Positions 8,265 through 15,673 of a stretch of 36,782 nt of DNA are shown here, one piece after another. The DNA comes from Desulfobacterales bacterium (GTDB taxonomy: Bacteria > Desulfobacterota > Desulfobacteria > Desulfobacterales > C00003060): positions 1 to 36,782 of the forward strand of contig JAUWXF010000019.1 of assembly GCA_030616475.1 (NCBI GenBank), in the 5' to 3' direction. The notes under the pieces are model-generated. The model ran no database searches. It saw only the letters and a list, made by a program, of their open reading frames with translations, and was not told the origin of the DNA. The first letter of the stretch is position 1. Each line of letters starts with the position of its first letter. The translations under genes and the position numbers were made by a program.

Positions 8265-8807
8265 ATGAGTGAGGAAGTAGACTATTTCAAGGAAAAGCTG
8301 AACAACCTCAATCGAAATCGGGCGATTTTGGGTGGTTGCATCTTACTCCTTGTCCTCGTTGGGTTGGGATATTTCGGGATTTTTAGGCCTTTCATTGTCA
8401 TGGATACTGACCAGGCAGGCATTTATGTCAAGAACAAGGGGGGCATGGGTGCACTCATTTACAAGGTAGACGGCTTTTGGTATTGGGCCGGCCACGTAGC
8501 CCTATTGGCCAATATACCTGACATCCACCAGAGGGTTGGTCCGGGGGCAGCCCCGGTCAGATTGCAGATTCCCCATATCCCCATATTTGGCGAGCAAGCC
8601 ACTCAACAAAGCCCTTGCTACATGAAGCTTGCGGTGCGCTATAGGATTCCTGGCATTCCCATATTCAGATATACCACACCGTTGTACTTTGAGTATGATC
8701 CGAACCTTAAAATATGGGGCGCAACAAAGAGCATTCCTCCCAAGTATAGGTCCCTCGGAAACCTTGCGATAGGCAATGTTGGCAAAATTGAACTAAACTT
8801 TCATTAA
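8265..8807 (+). CDS. Single-pass membrane protein of unknown function, 180 aa
   Basis: A polar N-terminus of about 22 residues (EEVDYFKEKLNNLNRNR) precedes one transmembrane helix (about residues 22-45, ILGGCILLLVLVGLGYFGIF). The roughly 135-residue remainder would lie outside and is rich in aromatic residues and prolines, including the similar phrases IPHIPIFGEQ and IPGIPIFRY. This topology would suit an inner-membrane-anchored periplasmic domain. No family is recognised. It lies between the 254-residue protein and an AI-2E family permease, all on the same strand with short gaps. Confidence 0.65.
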   Translation: MSEEVDYFKEKLNNLNRNRAILGGCILLLVLVGLGYFGIFRPFIVMDTDQAGIYVKNKGGMGALIYKVDGFWYWAGHVALLANIPDIHQRVGPGAAPVRLQIPHIPIFGEQATQQSPCYMKLAVRYRIPGIPIFRYTTPLYFEYDPNLKIWGATKSIPPKYRSLGNLAIGNVGKIELNFH

Positions 8808-8839
8808 GGATCTATATGGAGACAGGAGATTAGGTTAGC

Positions 8840-9940
8840 ATGGACGAAAACCGGGGTCATAAGGTGGCCGAACAGCCGTCCACCCAGATGATATTCAGGT
8901 ACTTTCTCATCATATTCCTAATTACCATCTTCTTTATGGGTAAGCTGTTGTGGCCCTTTTTGTCTATTTTAGTACTTGCCTTTGTATTAACCGGCACGTT
9001 TTATCCGGTCTACCGTTTCTTTGCCAAGAAGATGCGGCCGGCCCTATCATCTCTGCTGACGTGTGCGATCATATTCCTGGTGGTTTTTGTGCCTCTCGTG
9101 TTTTTGATAGGAGCCCTTTCCAAAGAAGCATATAGCCTGTATCTCATGGGCACCAGCGCTGCCACAAACCAGGATCTTGATCTTAAGGAACTCCTTCAGA
9201 ACAGCCACATTATGGAACGTATCGAAGGATTTCTTGCAAATTATGACATCAATCTCGGCGCTGAGCACGTTAACAAGGGGCTGTCTGAACTTGGGCGGTC
9301 CGTTGGCCTGTTTCTCTACGAGCAAGTGAGCGCTATTGCTTCAAACATCTTGAAGTTTCTCGTTAATTTTGCATTGATGCTTTTGGTTATTTTCTTCTTA
9401 TTGATCGATGGCAACAAGCTTATCACTTTCCTCGTAGAACTTTCTCCACTTCCTGAGGATCAGGACAGGAAACTAATGGGTAAATTTCACGAGATGGCCT
9501 CGGTCGTCCTCATCGTAAACGGTATATCCGGGCTAATTCAAGGATGTCTGGGTGGTGCTGTTTTTGCCATCTTTGGCTTAAGTTCGCCTCTTCTTTGGGG
9601 GTCTGTCATGGCCATTCTGGCCTTTTTCCCTATCATTGGTATCGGTCTTGTGTTCATCCCGGCCTCTGCCTATCTTTTCCTAAAGGGTAGAATAGAGGCA
9701 GGTATTTTTTTCATCATTTTTTATTTTGTTATTACATCTGTTATAGAATACGTGATCAAACCAAAGCTTGTGGGAAATAAGGTGAGAATTCACACGCTTT
9801 TGGTCTTTATTTCCGTTCTGGGAGGCCTAAAGGCATTTGGTATCCTTGGAATCATCTATGGTCCCCTGGTCATGACCGCGTTCTTGACCCTGACTGACAT
9901 TTATCGCTCAAGTTATGAGACCTACATAAGAAAGGCTTAG
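8840..9940 (+). CDS. AI-2E family transporter (PerM/UPF0118), first copy
   Basis: Polytopic inner-membrane protein of the AI-2 exporter family (PF01594), whose members export autoinducer-2 or act as ion antiporters. Hydrophobic helices run from residue 20 to about 75. A soluble segment follows (about 90-150), then five further helices. The family signatures are GLSSPLLWGSVMAILAFFPI (cf. G...P.lwg...F..iP.iG), IKPKLVGNKVRIHTLLVFIS and GGL.FGILGIIYGPL. At 366 residues the length is typical. It ends 30 bases before a strong terminator. A second, diverged family member is encoded at 21.1-22.2 kb. Confidence 0.93.
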   Translation: MDENRGHKVAEQPSTQMIFRYFLIIFLITIFFMGKLLWPFLSILVLAFVLTGTFYPVYRFFAKKMRPALSSLLTCAIIFLVVFVPLVFLIGALSKEAYSLYLMGTSAATNQDLDLKELLQNSHIMERIEGFLANYDINLGAEHVNKGLSELGRSVGLFLYEQVSAIASNILKFLVNFALMLLVIFFLLIDGNKLITFLVELSPLPEDQDRKLMGKFHEMASVVLIVNGISGLIQGCLGGAVFAIFGLSSPLLWGSVMAILAFFPIIGIGLVFIPASAYLFLKGRIEAGIFFIIFYFVITSVIEYVIKPKLVGNKVRIHTLLVFISVLGGLKAFGILGIIYGPLVMTAFLTLTDIYRSSYETYIRKA

Positions 9941-9970
9941 GGCTTGCGCCAAAAACCAAGAGTCAAAAGT

Positions 9971-10002
9971 AAATGACCCCGCCTCTTGGAGCGGGGTCAT
10001 TT
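9971..10002. terminator. Bidirectional intrinsic terminator
   Basis: AAATGACCCCGC (9971-9982) and GCGGGGTCATTT (9991-10002) form a perfect 12-bp stem with an 8-base loop between two converging genes. The A/T ends supply short U-tracts in both directions, so it can serve the AI-2E permease on + and the CFI-box protein on -. Confidence 0.88.
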
Positions 10003-10037
10003 AACCAGATAGTCACTCACAATCTCCCTGTTAAGGC

Positions 10038-11945
10038 CTACGCTTGCTCACCACCCGTCACCGGCCTGCCAGGCATCCGTAAGAACCAACCCAGCGCGAA
10101 TAGCGCCAGCATGAGTCCGGCCAGAATCCTTGTTGCCACAGACGCCTTGATGAGGACATAGCTAATGCCTACCAGGGGCATAAGTGCCAGACGCACAATG
10201 GGCTTGGACCAGGCGTGAGTGTTGATGAGATCTGCCCAGAATGGACCGTACCGGTAATACATCCTGACAAACCATGTGCCGGACATGTTTGTGAGCAGGC
10301 ATTGATCTCTGAAATCTCTCAACAGTCTTACGTGGGGTTCTGCATATGAGCCGAAGGCTGCGGTTGCAATAAAACATCCACCGTCATGGCTTCCCACGTC
10401 ACCACCTGAAGTAGAGCTCGTCTCAACATCAGTACTGCCTGCCTCGGCAAGGCCGCCCGGGTCCACGATGAAGCCATTGGCTACTCCGTCGCTGTCGCCA
10501 TAGCCGCCGTCCTTCAACTCAACGGTGACAGATCGGCCATCGGTATTGATGGTGGCATGCTCCGAGTAGTTCTGCCAGCCGTTGATCGTGTCATATTTGT
10601 AGAAAGTCCCGGCCTTTGAAATATCTTTTGAGAAATAGATTCTTACCGTGGCCGTGGCTCCAGGCTCATTTACACTTAGGCGATAAGAGAAAAGTCCAAA
10701 GGAAAGATTGCTGGGCCTGTTGGTATTGTCGGAAATGGTTGCCGGATCAATCGTCTCCAGGGCTTCGATGGCCGTAATGGAATCCGAGGCCTTGCAAACA
10801 CCAATGGTGGCATTATAAACCACGGATTGTATGCATTTAATGAGCTCAGGTTGGTTGTTATCAGGAATTTCGTCTCCATTGAGGTCCACGGAATTATCAA
10901 CTTCTTGATCGTCTGGAACGCCGGGAACGCCATGGGGGTCAACATCGTTGTTGTACGAGGCGGTGGTGAACTTAATAGCATCAGAAATAACATCAGACCA
11001 GTCTGAGGGTTCCAGATAGACATCATAGAATCGAACGCGGACATAGTACGTGGTGTCTGGCTTCAGCAGTGTGTGCGGAACGGGCAGTTCTGTGAGGTGC
11101 TCGGTGCCGGTCACATCAAGAATCGGGGCGTCCTTGAAGTCCTCTTGCTTGCTGATCTGCCATTGGCTTTGGCTGTGGTGGTCGCCGTCCGGGTCCGAGA
11201 AAGGTTCGGTGGTGATAAGTAACAGCAGGTCACACTCTATCTCGCCATAATATGGTGATGTGATAACCGGGTCAGGAGGGGCAAGATTCGAGTCTGGGAC
11301 AACTGTGATGGTGACAGTCTCAGAATCGCTTAGCGGTGGTGTACCATCGTCAGTTATTGCGAACAGTACGTCATGGTTGCCAGTATCACCATAGCCAGGC
11401 GTCCAGCTAAAGGTCTGTGTGGCAGGATCAAAGCCGGCATCAGTGGGAAGATTGCTGGCAGAATATGTGAGGGCATCACCATCCGGATCGCTTGCTGTGA
11501 TAGTGAACTCAAGCAATGAGTCCTCATCTACGCTCTTTGCACCAATGGGATTAAGCACCGGCGGAACGTTCGGTTGATAACACACTTCATTGGAATCGCC
11601 ACTCTCGTTGCCAGAAGTATCAAAGGCCCTTACCACGAAATAATAAGTGATACTGTCATCCAACTCATAGATGGTTTCATCAATGGTGCAGCTCGTGTCA
11701 GTCCCTTCCCAGTCCGGATCGTTGTAATTGTAACTCTGGCCATCCTCGCGGCAAAAAACTCTATACCCGGCAAGATCTTCTTCGCTATTAGCATCCCAGG
11801 CCAATGTTACGTCAACTGCATAGACATTTTGGGGGAACAGAAAAAGAATTGGGGCCAAAGCGACAAAGAAGAGAAGACTAAGAAGGAAAAAACCGGAAGA
11901 TCGGGGACGTAAAAATTTTGCTGATAATATATTAAATGATGACAT
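10038..11945 (-). CDS. Secreted multidomain protein with choice-of-anchor U and CFI-box C-terminal domains
   Basis: Predicted cell-surface protein of 635 residues. It has a signal peptide with a long hydrophobic core ending near VYA (about residue 43), a fibronectin III-like domain (about 45-128) and a cadherin/Ig-like domain (about 130-215, IGAKSVDEDSLLEFTITASD). A second Fn3-like domain follows (about 218-330), then a choice-of-anchor U type domain (about 375-505, AGTFYKYDTINGWQNYSEHA). The C-terminus has CFIATAAFGS at residue 524 and hydrophobic segments, the CFI-box sorting-type domain. A role in adhesion or surface display is inferred. Translation starts at GGAGGTGCTGTC-ATG, and this site lies inside a hairpin downstream of a c-di-GMP riboswitch and a sigma-54 promoter. 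Confidence 0.85.
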   Translation of the reverse strand: MSSFNILSAKFLRPRSSGFFLLSLLFFVALAPILFLFPQNVYAVDVTLAWDANSEEDLAGYRVFCREDGQSYNYNDPDWEGTDTSCTIDETIYELDDSITYYFVVRAFDTSGNESGDSNEVCYQPNVPPVLNPIGAKSVDEDSLLEFTITASDPDGDALTYSASNLPTDAGFDPATQTFSWTPGYGDTGNHDVLFAITDDGTPPLSDSETVTITVVPDSNLAPPDPVITSPYYGEIECDLLLLITTEPFSDPDGDHHSQSQWQISKQEDFKDAPILDVTGTEHLTELPVPHTLLKPDTTYYVRVRFYDVYLEPSDWSDVISDAIKFTTASYNNDVDPHGVPGVPDDQEVDNSVDLNGDEIPDNNQPELIKCIQSVVYNATIGVCKASDSITAIEALETIDPATISDNTNRPSNLSFGLFSYRLSVNEPGATATVRIYFSKDISKAGTFYKYDTINGWQNYSEHATINTDGRSVTVELKDGGYGDSDGVANGFIVDPGGLAEAGSTDVETSSTSGGDVGSHDGGCFIATAAFGSYAEPHVRLLRDFRDQCLLTNMSGTWFVRMYYRYGPFWADLINTHAWSKPIVRLALMPLVGISYVLIKASVATRILAGLMLALFALGWFLRMPGRPVTGGEQA

Positions 11946-11947
11946 GA

Positions 11948-12001
11948 CAGCACCTCCAGAATGTGTTTAGCCGTGCTCAACACAGCTTCCAGGAGGTGCT
12001 G
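11948..12001 (-). promoter_or_regulatory. Shine-Dalgarno-masking hairpin (riboswitch expression platform)
   Basis: In the minus-strand RNA, CAGCACCTCC (12001-11992) is perfectly complementary to GGAGGTGCTG (11957-11948), which contains the ribosome binding site of the CFI-box gene. The loop has a further TGTGTT/AACACA pair. The anti-SD arm begins immediately after the riboswitch aptamer, so ligand binding could plausibly open or close this hairpin; the direction cannot be deduced. Confidence 0.75.
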
Positions 12002-12004
12002 CGT

Positions 12005-12100
12005 ATGCCCGGTAGCCCTGCTACCTTATCTTTGCAACCTCAGACTTAGGCCAGCAGCTTTGCGTCCCACCCTTTCGAGTGGTTTGCCTTTTTCGAACAT
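12005..12100 (-). ncRNA. Cyclic di-GMP-I riboswitch (GEMM-I)
   Basis: The minus-strand RNA contains the GEMM-I signature in order: GGCAAACC, a stem capped by the CGAAAG tetraloop, GGGTGGGACGCAAAGC, GGCCTAA, and a closing arm GGTAGC-AGG-GCTACCG. This matches the Vibrio Vc2 aptamer nearly position by position, including the GAAA tetraloop and its receptor. A P1 helix can form between ATGTTC (12100-12095) and GGGCAT (12010-12005). It lies in the 5' leader of the CFI-box surface protein, a typical GEMM target class. Confidence 0.93.
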
Positions 12101-12141
12101 TCTTTTATGCTTTGTAATTCAAAGAAGCTGTCCACTGAAAT

Positions 12142-12157
12142 AGCAACATGCGTGCCA
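12142..12157 (-). promoter_or_regulatory. Sigma-54 (RpoN) promoter
   Basis: Minus strand reads TGGCACG-CATG-TTGCT, a perfect fit to the -24/-12 consensus TGGCACG N4 TTGCW. The predicted start of transcription is near 12131, about 30 bases before the GEMM-I aptamer, so the riboswitch and CFI-box gene form one sigma-54 transcript. Confidence 0.88.
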
Positions 12158-12226
12158 GATGACCCGGCAGAAAGACTGATGGTTGCAATACTTGTTTTTA
12201 TTGGAATATCAGCTAATTACGGGGAT

Positions 12227-12253
12227 GATCAAATCGTTTTATCCGGTTTGATC
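12227..12253. promoter_or_regulatory. Candidate enhancer dyad for a sigma-54 activator
   Basis: GATCAAATCG (12227-12236) and CGGTTTGATC (12244-12253) are inverted arms with one mismatch. The centre is about 109 bases upstream of the predicted sigma-54 start, the usual place for an enhancer-binding-protein site. The adjacent EBP gene is the obvious candidate to bind it. This is inference from position and symmetry only. Confidence 0.5.
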
Positions 12254-12302
12254 CGAGGAGTGGGAATTCGGGGGAAAGGGCATGGCCCAAAAGAGAAATT
12301 TG

Positions 12303-12320
12303 TATTACAAAAGTGTAATA
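12303..12320. terminator. Small hairpin after the EBP gene
   Basis: TATTACA (12303-12309) pairs with TGTAATA (12314-12320) across a 4-base loop, 14 bases beyond the stop of the sigma-54 activator gene. The stem is weak and AT-only apart from one C-G pair, so it may be a weak terminator or a protein-binding dyad. Confidence 0.35.
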
Positions 12321-12334
12321 AAACCTGAAGCTAA

Positions 12335-13699
12335 TCATTTGTTTTTTCGCCAGCGCTGGTGGGTGATACCAAGTTTCCTTATTTTGTAATTTAGAGCCCG
12401 AGGACTGATGCTCAATCGCTTTGCTGCATCCTTCTGGATCCACAGGCTTTCCTCTAAAGCCCCTAAGATCACCTCTTTCTCATGTACTTGCAAAGGCTGT
12501 GTTGGATACGATTTGGATTCAGTTTTTGGCAACCTGATCGGTTTCGGAAGAGAGACATTCTCTTCTCGGATAGTGTGGCTTTCCTCTAGTATGACGGCCC
12601 TTTCGATAGTGTTAGCAAGCTGGCGAATATTGCCGGGCCAGGAATAGGCATTAAACATTTCAATAACCGCTGGAGAGAAGCCGTCAATTTTTTTTCTTAA
12701 ATAACGGCGGGTCTTATCAAGAAGATAGTGCGCAAGAGGTTCGATACACTCTAGTCGTTCTCGAAGAGGAGGAAGATGGACGGTGAGAACATTTATTCGA
12801 TAGTAAAAGTCTTCCCGAAATTTTCCGGCCGCTATTTGTTCTTCTAAAACCCTGTTCGTGGCTACAATGACTCTGACATTTGAGTGGATGGTTTGGTTTC
12901 CCCCCACACGTTCAAAAGATTTCTCGTCTAACACCCGCAACAACTTCGCCTGCAAAGCCCAGGTCAGTTCGCCGATTTCATCCAAAAAAACGGTCCCGCC
13001 ATTGCCCTGTTCAAACCTTCCTACACGGGTCTTGCTGGCACCGGTAAAGGCCCCCTTTTCATGGCCAAATAACTCACTCTCCAGCAGGGTTTCGGGAATA
13101 TTGGTGCAGTTGATCTTGATAAAGGGTTTCTTGCGTCTAGTGCTATTAAAATGGATGGTGCCGGAAAGAAAACTTTTCCCCGTACCCGTCTCTCCTGTAA
13201 TCAAGATGGTTGAGTCTGTTGCAGAAAACTTTTCCAGGGTTGCGATCACTTCTTTCATGGCGGGACTGCGTGCAATGGTCCGATCAAAATCGTATATGAT
13301 ATCTTGCTCACGCCTTAGATAGTTAATTTCATTTTTCAGGCTGCGGTTTTCCAGTGCTTGTTCCACTACGAGCTTTATTCTTTCCGTTGAGTAGGGCTTG
13401 GGAATGAAGTCAAAGGCCCCCTGCTTGACAGCTTTGACAACCAATTCCGCATTTTCTATTTCGCTGGTAATGATGATAGGGGTATAGGGAGCCATTGACT
13501 TTAGCCGTTCCAGCAAGGCAAAAGCGTCTTCCTCCTTTATCTGGAGGTCAAGAATGATCAGATTGCTCTTTTCTCGCCCCAGTTTCTCAGAGATATCTTT
13601 GCCATTTGGCCAATAGGTGAGTTTATACAAACGAGAAAGGGCCTTCGAGAGCACGCTTTTCCAATTATGGCTTTCTTCTATGATAAGTATCTTAGTCAT
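12335..13699 (-). CDS. Sigma-54-dependent response regulator (NtrC family)
   Basis: Enhancer-binding activator that opens sigma-54 promoters with ATP. Receiver at residues 1-118 with the phospho-acceptor D51 in ILDLQ, T78/S79 and K101. AAA+ domain at about 140-370 with Walker A GETGTGKS (169-176), the sigma-54 loop GAFTGA (216-221), Walker B GTVFLDE (235-241) and WPGN (354-357). Fis-type HTH at the end (DAAKRLSISPRALNYKIRKLGI). The ATG at 13699 overlaps the stop of the upstream gene (ATGA), giving 454 residues; the longer open frame to 13867 only antisense-extends through that gene's shifted frame. Downstream lies a perfect sigma-54 promoter, a likely target. Its sensor kinase is not in the window. 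Confidence 0.95.
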   Translation of the reverse strand: MTKILIIEESHNWKSVLSKALSRLYKLTYWPNGKDISEKLGREKSNLIILDLQIKEEDAFALLERLKSMAPYTPIIITSEIENAELVVKAVKQGAFDFIPKPYSTERIKLVVEQALENRSLKNEINYLRREQDIIYDFDRTIARSPAMKEVIATLEKFSATDSTILITGETGTGKSFLSGTIHFNSTRRKKPFIKINCTNIPETLLESELFGHEKGAFTGASKTRVGRFEQGNGGTVFLDEIGELTWALQAKLLRVLDEKSFERVGGNQTIHSNVRVIVATNRVLEEQIAAGKFREDFYYRINVLTVHLPPLRERLECIEPLAHYLLDKTRRYLRKKIDGFSPAVIEMFNAYSWPGNIRQLANTIERAVILEESHTIREENVSLPKPIRLPKTESKSYPTQPLQVHEKEVILGALEESLWIQKDAAKRLSISPRALNYKIRKLGITHQRWRKNK

Positions 13700-15279
13700 T
13701 TTCTCTTTCTGCGAACAAGGCGTCTCCTTACCACTTTCCTGCGGGGTTTTCGGGAAATCACAGATGATTTTGTAACGTCTAGAGACGTTGAAACCATGTC
13801 TTGCAGAGGGCTGTCGCTTGTTTCCCCGGGAAGTTTTTGCCGGTGGCGGCAGGTTGTCCTTGGACATCTTAAGATCGTTTTTCCATCCCTCTCAGTGGAT
13901 TCAATCAAGAATGGATTTCTACATTGTGGGCAAACAATGTGGTACGGTTTGCCCCAGCTTACAAAAACGCAATTCTTGCTGGAACACACGTAGAAAAGCT
14001 TGCCCTTGGCAGTCTGCTCCGGTTTGACCTTACCGGTCGTGCATACCGGGCACACCATCGCCAGGTCTTGTTCAAAAGCTGCAATTTGCCTTTCTATGAG
14101 ATCGTCGGCACTAATCGTCTCATGCGCTTCGGAAACGATATCCGTTTCATATTCGGCCTCAACCGTCGAAGCTGCTTCTTCTGTCAAATCTGCTTTTGTC
14201 TCAGGCTTCTGTACCTCTGTATCTGTCGAAGGGTCTGTTTCTTGTTCTACTGGTTCTGAGACGGGCAATTGCATTTCCTGGTCAGAAGGCAGTTCCTCCA
14301 ATGCTGTATTTCCGGAAACCGTTTCCTCAGGCAAATCGGGCTCTTCAGAACCGGGTTCATACGATATTTCTTGTGTCGTTTCTGCAGATACCGCGGGTTC
14401 CTCGTAAGTGCCTTCAGGGCCTACAGAACCTGGAAGCTCTGTTATCCTTTCCTCCGGTTCCGGTACTGTTGCTTCTTCGGATACTTCTGGTTCTTGAGCC
14501 TCGAAGTCTTCGCGTGTATCTGAAGCAATCTCCGGAGGCTTGTCTCCCTTGGGAAAGAGTTCTCTGACCTCAAACCGGCTTACTTCACCGCTGGCCGACA
14601 CGATCTTGGGTTCAGATGGAGAAGCAGGCGCGGCTTGCGACCTTGTTTCGGCCTGTCGACGGCGATAGATGTCTGATAGTTTCAGCCTTTTTATCTGGGT
14701 GCGTTGCTGCTGGTCTTTGTCGGGTTTTTGTGCCATTTCTGGCTGAGGTCTCTGTCTTGACGGGCTGACTCCTTGCATCTGTATGGTTTGGTCAAATTGA
14801 CTGATCGCCGATTCCAGGTCTTTGCGCCCGGATAGTACCTCACCCATCGTCTGAACAAGGTAGGCAACAAGATTCATCCCGGGCATTGCCGGGAAGACAC
14901 GGTCGAGCAATTGGACCATGCTGATAGCAGTTTTTTCGGCAACAAATCCGCCATCAGAGGCAACACCAATATACCCTTTTCGAATCATGTCCTGGACCGC
15001 TGTCTTCAGGTTTTCGTCCGGTTCGAGACCGATTTCAGCTAAGTCGCTAAGGAATGTCTCATTTGTATAACGTTCGGGTGGACTGGATGGAGAACTTTCG
15101 ATCTCGTTCTCACGCTCCCCAAGAAGAACAAGGCACGATATGGTGTCCAGATTCAAAGCTAGTGCGCCGATACCGAGCCTGGTTCCGATCAGCCGTTCCA
15201 GATGCTGAGCCAACGTAGTATCAAAGTGTTCCCTGACCTCATGTGGCGCAAGTCTGTCTTGTCCGGCATCTTTTTCCAT
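13696..15279 (-). CDS. Protein with two C-terminal zinc ribbons and a long acidic linker
   Basis: The function is not recognised. The N-terminal 160 residues are mostly helical (QHLERLIGTRLGIGALAL, LLDRVFPAMPGMNLVAYLVQ). Residues about 160-400 are a low-complexity linker rich in E, P, S and T. The C-terminus has two ribbons similar to topoisomerase zf-C4: CPVC...CSSKNC and CPQC...CPRTTC. It ends in a basic tail (RKPRRKVVRRRLVRRKRK) that could bind nucleic acid. The first ATG is at 15279; a TTG at 15300 would add seven residues, and neither has a clear ribosome binding site. The stop overlaps the start of the sigma-54 regulator gene, so they are co-translated and perhaps act together. Confidence 0.75.
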   Translation of the reverse strand: MEKDAGQDRLAPHEVREHFDTTLAQHLERLIGTRLGIGALALNLDTISCLVLLGERENEIESSPSSPPERYTNETFLSDLAEIGLEPDENLKTAVQDMIRKGYIGVASDGGFVAEKTAISMVQLLDRVFPAMPGMNLVAYLVQTMGEVLSGRKDLESAISQFDQTIQMQGVSPSRQRPQPEMAQKPDKDQQQRTQIKRLKLSDIYRRRQAETRSQAAPASPSEPKIVSASGEVSRFEVRELFPKGDKPPEIASDTREDFEAQEPEVSEEATVPEPEERITELPGSVGPEGTYEEPAVSAETTQEISYEPGSEEPDLPEETVSGNTALEELPSDQEMQLPVSEPVEQETDPSTDTEVQKPETKADLTEEAASTVEAEYETDIVSEAHETISADDLIERQIAAFEQDLAMVCPVCTTGKVKPEQTAKGKLFYVCSSKNCVFVSWGKPYHIVCPQCRNPFLIESTERDGKTILRCPRTTCRHRQKLPGETSDSPLQDMVSTSLDVTKSSVISRKPRRKVVRRRLVRRKRK

Positions 15280-15300
15280 TTTTTCAGTTTGCCAGGTCAA

Positions 15301-15673
15301 AAAGCTGTCGGCTAAAAGCCGACATCATATCCACATCATATCTTAAGGTAGGAGAATCCCCCTGTCCTCTGAGTCAAAGAAGGCCGGCACTGGTTTTTGG
15401 CCGTTGCTCAGGGATGAAAGGAGAAAGTGATACGGGTCGTGATGTTTTAACACACCAGATCTCCATCTCTGGAATTTGCTGCAAATAGTATGCCGATGGC
15501 AATGGTCTGTGATCTAAGAGTCGGTTTGAAAAAAGACAAGGAGTTTGCCGGGTTGATAGGTGCGAGACCTGTCGTAGGCAGCCCTTGGCATATTTTGTGC
15601 TTTCTCACAAAAAGGCTCTGTTCTTTTCACATGGGGTGAGTTCCCCTTCTAAATCTTTTGCCGGGAGGTTCCT
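15301..15673. other. Divergent intergenic region with hairpins
   Basis: This 373-base gap separates two divergent genes and should hold both promoters. GTCGGCT/AGCCGAC (15307-15323, 3-base loop) is a perfect short hairpin just upstream of the minus-strand gene. A GC-rich stretch at about 15355-15415 can fold (GGCCGGCACTGG...GGCC, with CCTG/CAGG outside), but matches no riboswitch class that I can name. GGGAGG at 15662-15667 is the ribosome binding site for the plus-strand gene. Confidence 0.45.

Noticed and set aside
12335-13867. Longer start for the sigma-54 regulator at 13867
   Set aside because: The extra 56 residues precede the normal receiver start and come from the overlapping zinc-ribbon gene; ATGA coupling at 13699 gives a standard N-terminus.
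15355-15460. Riboswitch upstream of the SUMF1 gene
   Set aside because: The region can fold but I could not match it to Moco, cobalamin, SAM or c-di-GMP consensus elements.
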